Of a stretch of DNA of 62,506 bases, positions 16,034-23,954 are shown piece after piece; the first letter of the stretch is position 1; each line of letters begins with the position of its first letter. Under the pieces are notes generated by a model, which had not been told where the DNA came from, did no database searches, and was given only the letters and a program-made list of their open reading frames with translations. Both the position numbers and the translations under genes were made by a program. The stretch is from NCBI RefSeq assembly GCF_003034985.1, contig NZ_PZKG01000011.1, positions 1 through 62,506 on the forward strand, read 5' to 3'. Source of the stretch: Cereibacter changlensis JA139. GTDB lineage: Bacteria > Pseudomonadota > Alphaproteobacteria > Rhodobacterales > Rhodobacteraceae.

Positions 16034-16154
16034 AGGCGCGCCGGGGGCGGGCAGCCAGCGGCGAGGGATTTCTTGCCAGGATGAAGACAGGACGCTGCGA
16101 CCTTCGGGGCGCGGGCTGAGGGCGCGTGCCCGGACGGATCAGGAGGGTTGCGAC

Positions 16155-17330
16155 ATGGTGTTGGGGTTTCTGCGGCGGCGCGGGCCGGAGGTGGTCGAGA
16201 CGAAGACCTCGGCCACCGGGCCGATGATCGCCTGGCAGGGCTCTGGTCGGGTGGTCTGGAGCCCGCGCGATGTGGGCTCGCTGACGAAGACCGGGTTTCT
16301 GGGCAATCCGATCGCCTTCCGGGCGGTGAAGCTGATCTCGGAGGCGGCCGCGGCGCTGCCTCTGGTGCTGCAGGATTGCGAGCGGCGCTTCGATCTGCAT
16401 CCGCTGCTGGATCTGGTGGAGCGGCCGAACCCGGTGCAGGGGCGGGCGGATCTGCTGGAGGCGGTCTATGCGCAGCTTCTGCTGACGGGCAACGCCTATC
16501 TGGAGGCGGCGCCGGGGCTCGGCACGCTGCCGGGGGAGTTGCATGTGCTGCGCTCGGACCGGATGGCGCTGGTGCCGGGGGCGGATGGCTGGCCGGTGGC
16601 CTATGACTATACGGTGGGGGCGCGGAAGCATCGCTTCGACATGACGGGCGGCGTGGCGCCGATCTGCCATATCAAGACCTTCCATCCGCAGGACGACCAC
16701 TACGGCTTTTCGCCGATGCAGGCGGCGGCGGTGGCGGTGGATGTGCATGTCAGCGCCTCGCGCTGGTCGAAGGCGCTCTTGGACAACGCGGCGCGGCCTT
16801 CGGGGGCGATCGTCTACAAGGGGGCGGACGGGCAATCCTCGCTGAGCGCGGATCAGTATGACCGGCTGGTGGGCGAGATCGAGGCGAACCATCAGGGGGC
16901 GCGCAATGCCGGGCGGCCGATGCTGCTGGAAGGCGGGCTCGACTGGAAGCCGATGGGCTTCTCGCCTTCGGACATGGAGTTCCAGAAGACCAAGGAATCG
17001 GCGGCGCGGGAGATCGCCATCGCCTTCGGCGTGCCGCCGATGCTGATGGGGATCCCGGGGGATGCGACCTATGCCAATTACCAGGAGGCGAACCGGGCCT
17101 TCTACCGGCTGACGGTGCTGCCGCTTGCGGCGAAGGTCACGGCAGCGGTGTCGCACTGGCTGGCGGGGTTCAGCGGCGAGCGGGTGATGCTGCGGCCGGA
17201 TCTCGATCAGGTGCCGGCGCTGGCGGCGGAGCGCGACCAGCAGTGGATGCGGGTCGGGACGGCGGATTTCCTGACGGTGGCGGAGAAGCGGGCCCTGCTC
17301 GGCCTGCCGCGGATCGCGGAGGACGAATGA
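16155..17330 (+). CDS. GTA gp3, HK97-family portal protein
   Basis: A 391-residue portal protein that forms the dodecameric ring through which DNA enters the head and to which the tail attaches. The HK97/lambda portal signature is seen in the order: an N-terminal PIAFRAVKLISEAAA helix, the central LLLTGNAYLEA stretch, then the stem region with FGVPPMLMG and YANYQEANRAFY. ATG 16155 has a perfect AGGAGG at 16141-16146, the strongest ribosome-binding site in the cluster. The stop overlaps gp3.5 (ATGA). Length is normal. Confidence 0.94.
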   Translation: MVLGFLRRRGPEVVETKTSATGPMIAWQGSGRVVWSPRDVGSLTKTGFLGNPIAFRAVKLISEAAAALPLVLQDCERRFDLHPLLDLVERPNPVQGRADLLEAVYAQLLLTGNAYLEAAPGLGTLPGELHVLRSDRMALVPGADGWPVAYDYTVGARKHRFDMTGGVAPICHIKTFHPQDDHYGFSPMQAAAVAVDVHVSASRWSKALLDNAARPSGAIVYKGADGQSSLSADQYDRLVGEIEANHQGARNAGRPMLLEGGLDWKPMGFSPSDMEFQKTKESAAREIAIAFGVPPMLMGIPGDATYANYQEANRAFYRLTVLPLAAKVTAAVSHWLAGFSGERVMLRPDLDQVPALAAERDQQWMRVGTADFLTVAEKRALLGLPRIAEDE

Positions 17331-17569
17331 TCCAGCCGCGCAACGGGGGCTCGCGCTTCCTCTACGACAGTTTCGATGTGGCCAGCGCCCGGATCGACGC
17401 CAACGAGCGCGTCGCCGAGGAGCGCTGGAGCGCGCTGGAATACCGGCTGGGCCAGATCGAGAGCACGCTGGAGCGGTTGGAGCGCCGCATCTGGCTGGGG
17501 GTTTACGGGGTCGCCGCCTTCCTTCTGACGCAGGGGGCGGAGGCTGTGCTGAGGGCGGCGATGAGGTGA
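17327..17569 (+). CDS. GTA gp3.5, GTA head formation protein (RCAP_rcc01685 family)
   Basis: An 80-residue protein in the ORFg3.5 position between portal and protease. A predicted amphipathic coiled coil (YRLGQIESTLERLERRI, about residues 42-58) is followed by one hydrophobic segment (WLGVYGVAAFLLTQGAEAVL), so it could anchor in the inner membrane. Its counterpart in Rhodobacter capsulatus is known to be needed for head formation, but its mechanism is not settled. The start overlaps the portal stop (ATGA). This small gene is specific to GTAs and is a good marker of the cluster. Confidence 0.85.
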   Translation: MIQPRNGGSRFLYDSFDVASARIDANERVAEERWSALEYRLGQIESTLERLERRIWLGVYGVAAFLLTQGAEAVLRAAMR

Positions 17570-17573
17570 GGCG

Positions 17574-18137
17574 ATGGGGATGAGGGACGTGTTCGGCGCG
17601 CCGGAGGTGAAGTTCCACCGGCCCGAAGCGGGGCTGGTGGTGACTGAGGGCTCGAAGGTGGAGGGCTATGCCTCGATCTTCGGCAGGCGCGACCAGGGCG
17701 GCGATGTGGTGCTGGCGGGGGCCTATGGCGGGTCGCTGGCGGCGCTGGCTGCGGCGGGGCGGCGGGTGAAGATGCTGTGGCAGCATGATCCGGGCCAGCC
17801 GATCGGGGTCTGGGACGAGGTGCGGGAGGACGCCACGGGGCTCTACGTCAAGGGGCGCATCGTGACCGAGGTGGAGCGGGGCCGCGAGGCGGCGGCGCTG
17901 CTGGCGGCGGGGGCGATCGACGGGCTGTCGATCGGCTATCGCACGCTCCGGGCGGAGCGCGATGCCAAGGGCAGCCGGGTGCTGGCCGAGGTGGAGCTTT
18001 GGGAGGTGTCGCTGGTGACCTTCCCGATGCTGGCGGAGGCGCGGGTCGCGGCCAAGGCCGAGACGCCGGCCGATTGGAACTGGCGCGATCTGGCGACGAT
18101 CTTCGAGGATGCGCGCCGGGCGCTGGCCGAGGGCTGA
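17574..18137 (+). CDS. GTA gp4, HK97-family prohead protease
   Basis: A 187-residue serine protease of the U35/S78 type that removes the scaffold-like N-terminus of the capsid protein during head maturation. The entry GYASIFGRRDQGGD, the catalytic His in KMLWQHDPGQPIG and the catalytic Ser in IDGLSIGYRT are all present, with the C-terminal ELWEVSLVTFPM motif. A second in-frame ATG lies two codons after the first. It lies four bases after gp3.5 and 25 bases before the capsid gene, the usual phage order. Confidence 0.93.
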   Translation: MGMRDVFGAPEVKFHRPEAGLVVTEGSKVEGYASIFGRRDQGGDVVLAGAYGGSLAALAAAGRRVKMLWQHDPGQPIGVWDEVREDATGLYVKGRIVTEVERGREAAALLAAGAIDGLSIGYRTLRAERDAKGSRVLAEVELWEVSLVTFPMLAEARVAAKAETPADWNWRDLATIFEDARRALAEG

Positions 18138-18162
18138 CAGGTTCACGAAAGGGAAAGACGGG

Positions 18163-19359
18163 ATGACCGAGACGAGGACTCGGGCCGGGACAGGCATGTC
18201 CGAGGCCCGGACGCCGGTGGCGGAGGTGCAGACTGCCGTGACCGGGTTCCTGAAGGAGATCAAGGGCTTTCGGGACGAGGTGAAGTTGGTGTTGCAACAA
18301 CAGGAAGAGCGTTTGACCATGCTGGATCGGAGAACCATGAGCTACGGGCGCCCGGCGCTGTCGGCGGCGGCCGAGACCGAGGCGCCGCATGTGAAGGCCT
18401 TCGACGCCTATCTGCGCTCGGGCGACGACGATGCGCTGCGCGGCCTCGTGCTGGAAGGCAAGGCGATGAGCACCGCGGTGGCGGCGGATGGCGGCTATCT
18501 GGTCGATCCGCAGACGGCGGAGACCATCCGGTCGCTGCTGCTGTCGACCTCGTCGCTGCGCGCGGTGGCGAGCGTGGTGCATGTGGAGGCCTCGAGCTTC
18601 GACGTGCTGATCGACCGCAGCGAGGTCGGCTCGGGCTGGGCGACGGAGGCGGCGGCGCAGGCCGAGACCGCGACGCCGACCATCGAGCGGATCTCGATCA
18701 GGCTGCACGAGCTGTCGGCCATGCCGAAGGCCAGCCAGCGGCTGCTGGACGACTCGGTTTTCGACGTGGAGGGCTGGCTGGCCGGCAAGATCGCCGCGCG
18801 CTTCATCCGGGCGGAGTCGGCGGCCTTCATCAGCGGCGACGGCGTCGACAAGCCGAAGGGCATCCTGCAGCACCCGAGGGTCGCGAACGCCGCCTGGAAC
18901 TGGGGTAGCATCGGCTATGTTTCGACCGGGGCGGCGGCGGATTTCCCCGCGACCAATGCGGCGGATTGCATCATCAACCTCGTCTACGCGCTGTCGGCGG
19001 ATTACCGGGCCAATGCGAGCTTCGTGATGAACTCGAAGACCGCGGGCGCGGTGCGCAAGATGAAGGACGCGGACGGGCGCTTCCTGTGGTCGGACGGGCT
19101 GGCGGCGGCGGAGCCGGCGCGGCTGATGGGCTATCCGGTGCTGATCTGCGAGGACATGCCCGACATCGCGGCCAACGCCTTCGCCATCGCCTTCGGCGAT
19201 TTCGCCAGCGGCTACACCATCGCCGAGCGGCCCGACCTGCGGGTGCTGCGCGACCCGTTCTCGGCCAAGCCGCATGTGCTGTTCTATGCCAGCAAGCGGG
19301 TGGGCGGCGACGTGACCGACTTTGCCGCGATCAAGCTGCTGAAGTTCGCGCTGACCTGA
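18163..19359 (+). CDS. GTA gp5, HK97-family major capsid protein
   Basis: A 398-residue HK97-fold capsid protein. The N-terminal region to about residue 65 is a charged coiled-coil (delta domain) that acts as an internal scaffold and is removed by gp4; in RcGTA the mature protein begins in the region corresponding to the AAAETEAPHVKAFDAYLRSG stretch. The central motif AMSTAVAADGGYLVDPQ and the P-domain sequence ERISIRLHELSAMPKASQRLL are typical. I chose ATG 18163; a longer frame upstream overlaps gp4. It should be the most abundant GTA protein, and hairpins downstream may limit read-through to the tail genes. Confidence 0.95.
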   Translation: MTETRTRAGTGMSEARTPVAEVQTAVTGFLKEIKGFRDEVKLVLQQQEERLTMLDRRTMSYGRPALSAAAETEAPHVKAFDAYLRSGDDDALRGLVLEGKAMSTAVAADGGYLVDPQTAETIRSLLLSTSSLRAVASVVHVEASSFDVLIDRSEVGSGWATEAAAQAETATPTIERISIRLHELSAMPKASQRLLDDSVFDVEGWLAGKIAARFIRAESAAFISGDGVDKPKGILQHPRVANAAWNWGSIGYVSTGAAADFPATNAADCIINLVYALSADYRANASFVMNSKTAGAVRKMKDADGRFLWSDGLAAAEPARLMGYPVLICEDMPDIAANAFAIAFGDFASGYTIAERPDLRVLRDPFSAKPHVLFYASKRVGGDVTDFAAIKLLKFALT

Positions 19360-19375
19360 CCGGCGGCGCGATGAT

Positions 19376-19496
19376 CCGGCCCTGACCGGGCCGGGAGCAT
19401 GGGTGCGCATCGGGGCTCCGGGCCCTCGCGCCGTCTAGCTGCTTCCCTCCGTCCGAGCGACGCGGGTGCGCGCCCATGAACCCTTGGAGGGTTTTT
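19376..19496 (+). terminator. Hairpins after the GTA capsid gene, the second terminator-like
   Basis: The 150-base gap after gp5 holds a seven-pair hairpin (CCGGCCC / GGGCCGG, 19376-19394). It also holds a six-pair hairpin AACCCT-TGG-AGGGTT at 19479-19493, followed by three more T (to 19496). The second has terminator form but a short stem and loop. They may attenuate transcription into the tail genes or protect the capsid mRNA end. Confidence 0.45.
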
Positions 19497-19509
19497 CGGG
19501 GATGTGAGG

Positions 19510-20106
19510 ATGTTGATCGAGCAGACGACGGCGCCTGTCGCCGCCTTGCCGGTGCAGGCGCTGAAGGATCACTTGCGGCTCGGCACGGGCTTTGCCGATG
19601 ACGGGCTGCAGGACGGGCTGATGGAGAGCTACCTGCGGGCCGCGCTGGCGGCGATCGAGGGGCGGATCGGCAAGGCGCTGATCGCGCGGCGGTTCCAGCT
19701 GGTGCTGGAGCGCTGGCGCAGCGAGAGCGGGCAGGCGCTGCCGGTGGCCCCGGTCTCCACCGTGCTGTCGGTGACGCTGGTCGATGCGGCGGGGGCAGCG
19801 CAGGTGGTTCCGGCGAGTGGCTGGCGGCTGGCGCCGGACATGCACAGGCCGCGGCTGCTGCCGGTGGGGATGCTGCTGCCCGCCGTGCCGAGCGGCGGGC
19901 GGGTCGAGGTGGTGTTCGAGGCGGGGTTCGGGGCTGCCTGGGGCGCGGTGCCGTCCGACCTCGCGCAGGCGGTGCTGCTGCTGGCGGCGGAGTATTACGA
20001 GCATCGCAGCGATGGCGGGATGCGCTCTGCCGGGCTGCCCTTCGCGGTGGTCACGCTGATCGAGCGCTGGCGCACGGTGCGGGTGCTGGGCGGGGGGCAG
20101 GCATGA
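19510..20106 (+). CDS. GTA gp6, head-tail connector (phiE125 gp8 / HK97 gp6 family)
   Basis: A 198-residue adaptor protein that binds beneath the portal ring and starts the neck. The N-terminal helical domain (ALKDHLRLG, then LMESYLRAALAAIEGRIGKAL) matches the head-tail connector family, and the family's C-terminal helix AVLLLAAEYYEHR is present. ATG 19510 is preferred; a GTG two codons earlier (19504) is an alternative. It overlaps gp7 by four bases (ATGA), and from here on the tail genes are packed without gaps. Confidence 0.88.
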   Translation: MLIEQTTAPVAALPVQALKDHLRLGTGFADDGLQDGLMESYLRAALAAIEGRIGKALIARRFQLVLERWRSESGQALPVAPVSTVLSVTLVDAAGAAQVVPASGWRLAPDMHRPRLLPVGMLLPAVPSGGRVEVVFEAGFGAAWGAVPSDLAQAVLLLAAEYYEHRSDGGMRSAGLPFAVVTLIERWRTVRVLGGGQA

Positions 20107-20438
20107 GCGTGGAGCTGGGCCGCGCGCTGGTGCTGGAGCGGCCGGTGCGGGTGGCGGATGGCGCGGGGGGCCATGCCGAGAGCTGGGTGGCGCTCGGCAC
20201 GCTCTGGGCCGAGGTGGCGCCGGGCTCGGGGCGCGACGTGGCGGGCGAGGAGGTGACGCTGGCCTCGGTGCCCTGCCGGATCACGGTGCGGGCGGCGCCC
20301 TTCGGCGCGCCGTCGCGGCCGGTGGCCGGGCAGAGGTTCCGCGAGGGCGGTAGGGTCTTCGCCATCCTCGCCGTGTCGGAGCGCGATGCGGGCGGGCGTT
20401 ACCTGACCTGCTTTGCCCGCGAGGAGGGTCCGGCATGA
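20103..20438 (+). CDS. GTA gp7, head closure / head-tail adaptor (SPP1 gp16-like)
   Basis: A 111-residue, mostly beta protein of the phage head-tail adaptor family that seals the neck below gp6 (the stopper ring in RcGTA). The pattern LERPVRVADGAGGHAESW, LWAEVAPGSGRD and then ITVRAAPFGAPSRPVAGQRF follows the SPP1 gp16 / DUF-type head closure fold: strand, strand, R-x-x-P-x-x-G-x-R/F. Both ends overlap neighbours by four bases (ATGA), implying translational coupling and fixed stoichiometry with gp6 and gp8. Confidence 0.85.
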   Translation: MSVELGRALVLERPVRVADGAGGHAESWVALGTLWAEVAPGSGRDVAGEEVTLASVPCRITVRAAPFGAPSRPVAGQRFREGGRVFAILAVSERDAGGRYLTCFAREEGPA

Positions 20439-20833
20439 GCTATGGCGTGGCGGCGGCGCTGCAGGCGGCGGTCTATCAGCGGCTGGCGGGGACGGGCGCT
20501 CTGGCGGGGGTGCCGATCCATGACGCGATCCCGCCGGGCGGCGGGAGCGGAACCTATGTGCTGCTCGGGCCGGAGGAGGTTTCGGACCAGTCGGACAAGA
20601 GCGGCGGCGGGGCGGAGCATCGCTTCGTCGTCAGCGTGATCTCGGATGCCGAGGGGTTTCTGGCGGCGAAGGCGGTCGCGGCGGCGGTGTCGGACGCGCT
20701 GGTGGATGCCGCGCTGACGCTCGGGCGGGGGCGGCTCGTCGGGCTGCACTTTCTGCGGGCGGTGGCGAAGCGGCGCGATGCGGGCGCGGTGCGACGGATC
20801 GATCTGACCTTCCGGGCGCGGGTCGAGGACTGA
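20435..20833 (+). CDS. GTA gp8, tail terminator protein (DUF3168 family)
   Basis: A 132-residue protein of the DUF3168 family that caps the tail tube next to the neck. The N-terminal helix AALQAAVYQRLAGTGAL is followed by the short motif VPIHDAIPPGGGSGTYVLLG and a strand-rich region ending RIDLTFRARVED, all typical of tail terminators in siphophages and GTAs. The start overlaps gp7 (ATGA). It is followed after 18 bases by the tail tube gene, the same relation as in RcGTA. Confidence 0.87.
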   Translation: MSYGVAAALQAAVYQRLAGTGALAGVPIHDAIPPGGGSGTYVLLGPEEVSDQSDKSGGGAEHRFVVSVISDAEGFLAAKAVAAAVSDALVDAALTLGRGRLVGLHFLRAVAKRRDAGAVRRIDLTFRARVED

Positions 20834-20851
20834 ACAGGAGTGGAGAGCGAG

Positions 20852-21265
20852 ATGGCTGTGCAGAACGGCAAGGACTTGTTGATCAAGCTGGACCTGACCG
20901 GGGACGGGCAGTTCGAGACCATCGCGGGGCTCAGGGCCACGCGGATCAGCTTCAACGCGGAGGCGGTCGATGTCACCTCGCTGGAAAGCCAGGGCGGCTG
21001 GCGCGAACTGCTGGGCGGCGCGGGGGTGAGATCGGCGTCGATCTCGGGCTCGGGGGTGTTTCGCGATGCGGGCACAGACGAGCGGGCGCGGCAGATCTTC
21101 TTCGACGGCGAGGTGCCGGATTTCCAGGTCATCATCCCGAGTTTCGGCGTGGTGCAGGGGCCGTTCATGATCACGGCGGTGGATTACGCCGGGAGCCATA
21201 ACGGCGAGGCGACCTATGAGCTGACGCTGGCCTCGGCGGGCGTGCTGAGCTTCACGGCGCTCTGA
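20852..21265 (+). CDS. GTA gp9, major tail tube protein (TP901-1 family)
   Basis: A 137-residue major tail protein that stacks as hexamers to form the tube. The start MAVQNGKDLLIKLD, then FNAEAVDVTSLESQGGWRELL and the closing EATYELTLASAG follow the TP901-1 major tail family closely. I chose ATG 20852, preceded by GAGAGCGAG; a GTG at 20840 opens the same frame but adds only MESE. The stop overlaps gp10 (TGATG). The short length fits the compact tail of GTAs. Confidence 0.9.
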   Translation: MAVQNGKDLLIKLDLTGDGQFETIAGLRATRISFNAEAVDVTSLESQGGWRELLGGAGVRSASISGSGVFRDAGTDERARQIFFDGEVPDFQVIIPSFGVVQGPFMITAVDYAGSHNGEATYELTLASAGVLSFTAL

Positions 21266-21582
21266 TGGCGAATCCCTGGGCGGGAGAGGTGGCGATCTGG
21301 CTCGATGGCCAGCGCCATGTCGGCAAGCTGACGCTGGGCGCGCTGGCGGAGCTGGAGGCGGCGCTGGAGACGGGCTCGCTGGTCGATCTGGTGGAGCGGT
21401 TCGAGGGCGGGCGGTTTTCCACCCGCGACGTGCTGGCGCTTCTGGTGGCGGGGTTGCGCGGCGGGGGCTGGCAGGGGACGGCGGCGGATCTGCGCACGGT
21501 GGAGATCGGCGGCGGGCCGGTGGGGGCGGCGCGGGCGGCGGCGGAGATGCTGGCGCGGGCCTTTGCGGTGCCCGGAGAATGA
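21265..21582 (+). CDS. GTA gp10, tail assembly chaperone-like protein
   Basis: A 105-residue protein of the GTA gp10 / phage TAC family. It opens with a beta hairpin recognisable in this family (MANPWAGEVAIWLDGQ) and continues as a helical domain (TLGALAELEAALETGSLVDL, DVLALLVAGLRGGG). Together with gp10.1 it corresponds to the G and GT pair of lambda, chaperones that coat the tape measure before tube assembly. It overlaps gp9 by one base. In this cluster gp10 and gp10.1 are separate genes; I see no obvious slippery heptamer joining them. Confidence 0.82.
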   Translation: MANPWAGEVAIWLDGQRHVGKLTLGALAELEAALETGSLVDLVERFEGGRFSTRDVLALLVAGLRGGGWQGTAADLRTVEIGGGPVGAARAAAEMLARAFAVPGE

Positions 21583-21592
21583 GAGGGGGAGA

Positions 21593-21796
21593 ATGAGCGG
21601 GATCGACTGGGCCGGGCTGATGCGGGTCGGGCTGACCGGGCTGCGGCTGTCGCCCGAGGCGTTCTGGCGGCTGACCCCGGTGGAGTTGCGGATGCTGCTG
21701 GGGGTCGATGCGGTGGCCCCCCTGACCCGCGCGCGGCTCGACGAGCTGGCGCGCGCGTTCCCCGATGCGAGGAGGACGGGCGATGGCGAGGATTGA
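21593..21796 (+). CDS. GTA gp10.1, second tail assembly chaperone (rcc01693 family)
   Basis: A 67-residue protein in the ORFg10.1 position. The sequence IDWAGLMRVGLTGLRLSPEAFWRLTPVEL is the hallmark of this phage tail chaperone family: a short helix, a Trp in the middle, and a T-P-x-E-L turn. ATG 21593 follows GAGGGGGAG by a few bases, a good ribosome-binding site, and lies 11 bases after the gp10 stop. Its end overlaps gp11 by 14 bases. Genes this small are often missed, and its presence shows that the cluster is intact. Confidence 0.82.
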   Translation: MSGIDWAGLMRVGLTGLRLSPEAFWRLTPVELRMLLGVDAVAPLTRARLDELARAFPDARRTGDGED

Positions 21797-22436
21797 GGAG
21801 CTGGAGGATCAGGTGGCGGCGCTGGAGGCGAGCCTCGGCGGCGCCTTGGGCGTGGCGCAGGCCTTCGAGGGCGAGCTGTCGCGGATGCGCGAGCAGATGG
21901 TCTTCACCGGGCGCGAGGTGGACCGGCTGTCGACCGGCATCGGCTACGGGCTGCGGCGGGCCTTCGATGGGCTGGTGTTCGACGGGATGAAGCTGTCGGA
22001 CGCGCTGGAAGGCGTGGCGCGGACGATGGCGGACACGGTCTATGCCGTGGCGATGAAGCCGGTGCAGAACGCGGTGGGCGGGGTTCTCGCTCAGGGGATG
22101 AACGCGCTGCTCAGTGGCGCGCTGCCCTTCGCCGAGGGCGGGGCCTTCTCCGCCGGGCGGGTGATGCCCTTCGCCCGGGGCGGCGTCGTCTCGGGGGCGA
22201 CGGAATTCCCGATGCGCGGCGGGCGCGGGCTGATGGGCGAGGCTGGGCCGGAAGCGATCCTGCCCTTGGCGCGGGGGGCCGATGGGCGGCTCGGCGTGCA
22301 GATGGCGGGCGGCGGGCAGGCGGTGACGGTGGTGATGAATGTGACCACGCCGGATGTGCAGGGCTTTCAGCGCAGCCAGGGCCAGATCGCGGCGCAGATG
22401 GGCCGGGCCTTGGCGCGCGGCCAGAGGAACAGGTGA
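21783..22436 (+). CDS. GTA gp11, short tail tape measure protein
   Basis: A 217-residue tape measure protein, far shorter than those of phages, which sets the length of the short GTA tail. The N-terminal part is a coiled coil (EELEDQVAALEASL, residues 4-17, through about 50). The middle repeats the tape-measure motif GLRRAFDGLVFDG and the hydrophobic stretch of the TMP C-terminus (GGVVSGATEFPMRGGRGLMGEAGPE, a common tape-measure signature, quoted here only for its GLMGEAGPE core). I chose ATG 21783, inside the end of gp10.1. It is followed by gp12 after four bases. Confidence 0.88.
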   Translation: MARIEELEDQVAALEASLGGALGVAQAFEGELSRMREQMVFTGREVDRLSTGIGYGLRRAFDGLVFDGMKLSDALEGVARTMADTVYAVAMKPVQNAVGGVLAQGMNALLSGALPFAEGGAFSAGRVMPFARGGVVSGATEFPMRGGRGLMGEAGPEAILPLARGADGRLGVQMAGGGQAVTVVMNVTTPDVQGFQRSQGQIAAQMGRALARGQRNR

Positions 22437-22440
22437 GAGC

Positions 22441-23073
22441 ATGGGATTTCACGAGATCCGCTTTCCCGCCAACCTGAGCTTCGGCTCGGTCGGGGGACCG
22501 GAGCGGCGCACGGAGATCGTGACGCTGGCCAACGGCTTCGAGGAGCGCAACACGCCTTGGGCGCATTCGCGCCGGCGGTATGACGCGGGGGTGGGGCTGC
22601 GCTCGCTCGACGATGTCGAGGCGCTGATCGCCTTCTTCGAGGCGCGGCGCGGGCAGATGTTCGGCTTCCGCTGGAAGGACTGGGCGGATTACAAATCCTG
22701 CCCGGCCTCCAAGCTGCCGGGGCCGCAGGACCAGCCGATCGGTCAGGGCGACGGGGCGACGACCGCCTTCACGCTGCGCAAGACCTATGTCTCGGGCGGG
22801 CAGGACTATGCCCGGCCGGTGCTGAAGCCGGTGGCGGGGACGGTGCGGGTGGCGGTGGCGGGCGATCCGAAGGTGGAGGGGGTCGAGTATGTCGTCGATC
22901 CGGCGACCGGGGTGGTGAGCTTTGCCGTGGCCCCCGATTTCGGGACGGCGGTGACGGCGGGGTTCGAGTTCGATGTGCCGGTGCGGTTCGACACCGACCG
23001 CATCCAGACCTCGGTTGCCTCGTTCCAGGCGGGGGATGTGCCCAACGTGCCGGTGGTGGAGCTGCGGCTGTGA
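22441..23073 (+). CDS. GTA gp12, distal tail protein (DUF2460 / TIGR02217)
   Basis: A 210-residue protein of the DUF2460 family, the distal tail ring that joins the tube to the baseplate hub. The opening GFHEIRFPANLSFGSVGGP, then FEERNTPWAHSRRRYDAG, are nearly invariant in GTAs. The middle carries RRGQMFGFRWKDWADYKS and the ending FDVPVRFDTD also follows the family. ATG 22441 follows GAGAGC after the gp11 stop. The stop overlaps the GTG of gp13 (GTGA). Confidence 0.9.
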   Translation: MGFHEIRFPANLSFGSVGGPERRTEIVTLANGFEERNTPWAHSRRRYDAGVGLRSLDDVEALIAFFEARRGQMFGFRWKDWADYKSCPASKLPGPQDQPIGQGDGATTAFTLRKTYVSGGQDYARPVLKPVAGTVRVAVAGDPKVEGVEYVVDPATGVVSFAVAPDFGTAVTAGFEFDVPVRFDTDRIQTSVASFQAGDVPNVPVVELRL

Positions 23074-23954
23074 GCGCGGCGGCGCTTTACGCGCATCTGG
23101 CGCTCGGGACGACGACGGTGTGCCGGGCCTGGGCGGTGCGGCGGCGGGACGGGGCGCTGTTCGGCTTCACCGATCACGACCGCGACCTGTGGTTCGAGGA
23201 GATGCGGTTCCGCGCCGACAGCGGGCTGACGGCGCGCAGCCTTCAGCAGACGACGGGGCTTTCGGTCGACAACTCCGAGGCGCTGGGGGCGCTGTCGGAT
23301 GCGGCGGTGACCGAGGCGGATCTGCTGGCGGGGCGGTTCGACGGGGCGGAGGTGCGCTGCTGGCTGGTGAACTGGGCCGATGTGGCAGAGCGCGTGCTGC
23401 AGTTCCGCGGCAGTCTCGGCGAGATCACCCGCGCGGCCGGCACGTTCCGGGCGGAGCTGCGCGGCCTGACCGAGGCGCTGAACCAGCCGCAGGGCCGGGC
23501 CTATCAGCGCGACTGCTCGGCGGTTCTGGGCGATGCCTCCTGCCGCTTCGATCTGGGCCGGCCCGGCTTTATGGCGGAGCGGGTGGTGGAAGTGGTGGAG
23601 GACCGCGTGCTGTTCCGCTTCGGCGAGTTCCGCGGCTTCGACGACCGCTGGTTCGAGAAGGGGCGGATGGTGGTGCTGAGCGGCGAAGCGGCGGGGGCGG
23701 TGGGCGTGATCAAGAACGACCGGCTGGGGGCCGGGGGGCGGGTGGTGGAGCTGTGGCAGGCGATCGGCCCCGGGATCGCGCCGGGCGACCGGTTGCGGCT
23801 GGAGGCGGGCTGCGACCGGCGGGCCGAGACCTGCCGGCTGAAGTTCGGCAACATCCGCAACTTCCGTGGCTTCCCGCATATCCCGGGTGAGGATTGGCTG
23901 AGCGCGGTCCCCAGCGGCGCCTCGGTGAATGACGGCGGGAGCCGGTTCCGGTGA
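23070..23954 (+). CDS. GTA gp13, baseplate hub protein (DUF2163 / TIGR02218), Fe-S type
   Basis: A 294-residue hub protein related to phage lambda gpL. The N-terminal DUF2163 domain starts LGTTTVCRAWAVRRRDG and includes FGFTDHDRDLWFE; the C-terminal domain carries NIRNFRGFPHIPGED. Four Cys stand at DCSAVLGDASC and GCDRRAETC, in the same arrangement as the iron-sulfur ligands of gpL and of the RcGTA hub, so I expect a bound cluster. GTG 23070 overlaps the gp12 stop. The stop overlaps gp14 (GTGA). Confidence 0.9.
   Translation: MSAAALYAHLALGTTTVCRAWAVRRRDGALFGFTDHDRDLWFEEMRFRADSGLTARSLQQTTGLSVDNSEALGALSDAAVTEADLLAGRFDGAEVRCWLVNWADVAERVLQFRGSLGEITRAAGTFRAELRGLTEALNQPQGRAYQRDCSAVLGDASCRFDLGRPGFMAERVVEVVEDRVLFRFGEFRGFDDRWFEKGRMVVLSGEAAGAVGVIKNDRLGAGGRVVELWQAIGPGIAPGDRLRLEAGCDRRAETCRLKFGNIRNFRGFPHIPGEDWLSAVPSGASVNDGGSRFR

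Noticed and set aside
16034-16154. A promoter or small gene between TerL and the portal gene
   Set aside because: No good -35/-10 pair and no coding character; only the portal ribosome-binding site AGGAGG is clear.
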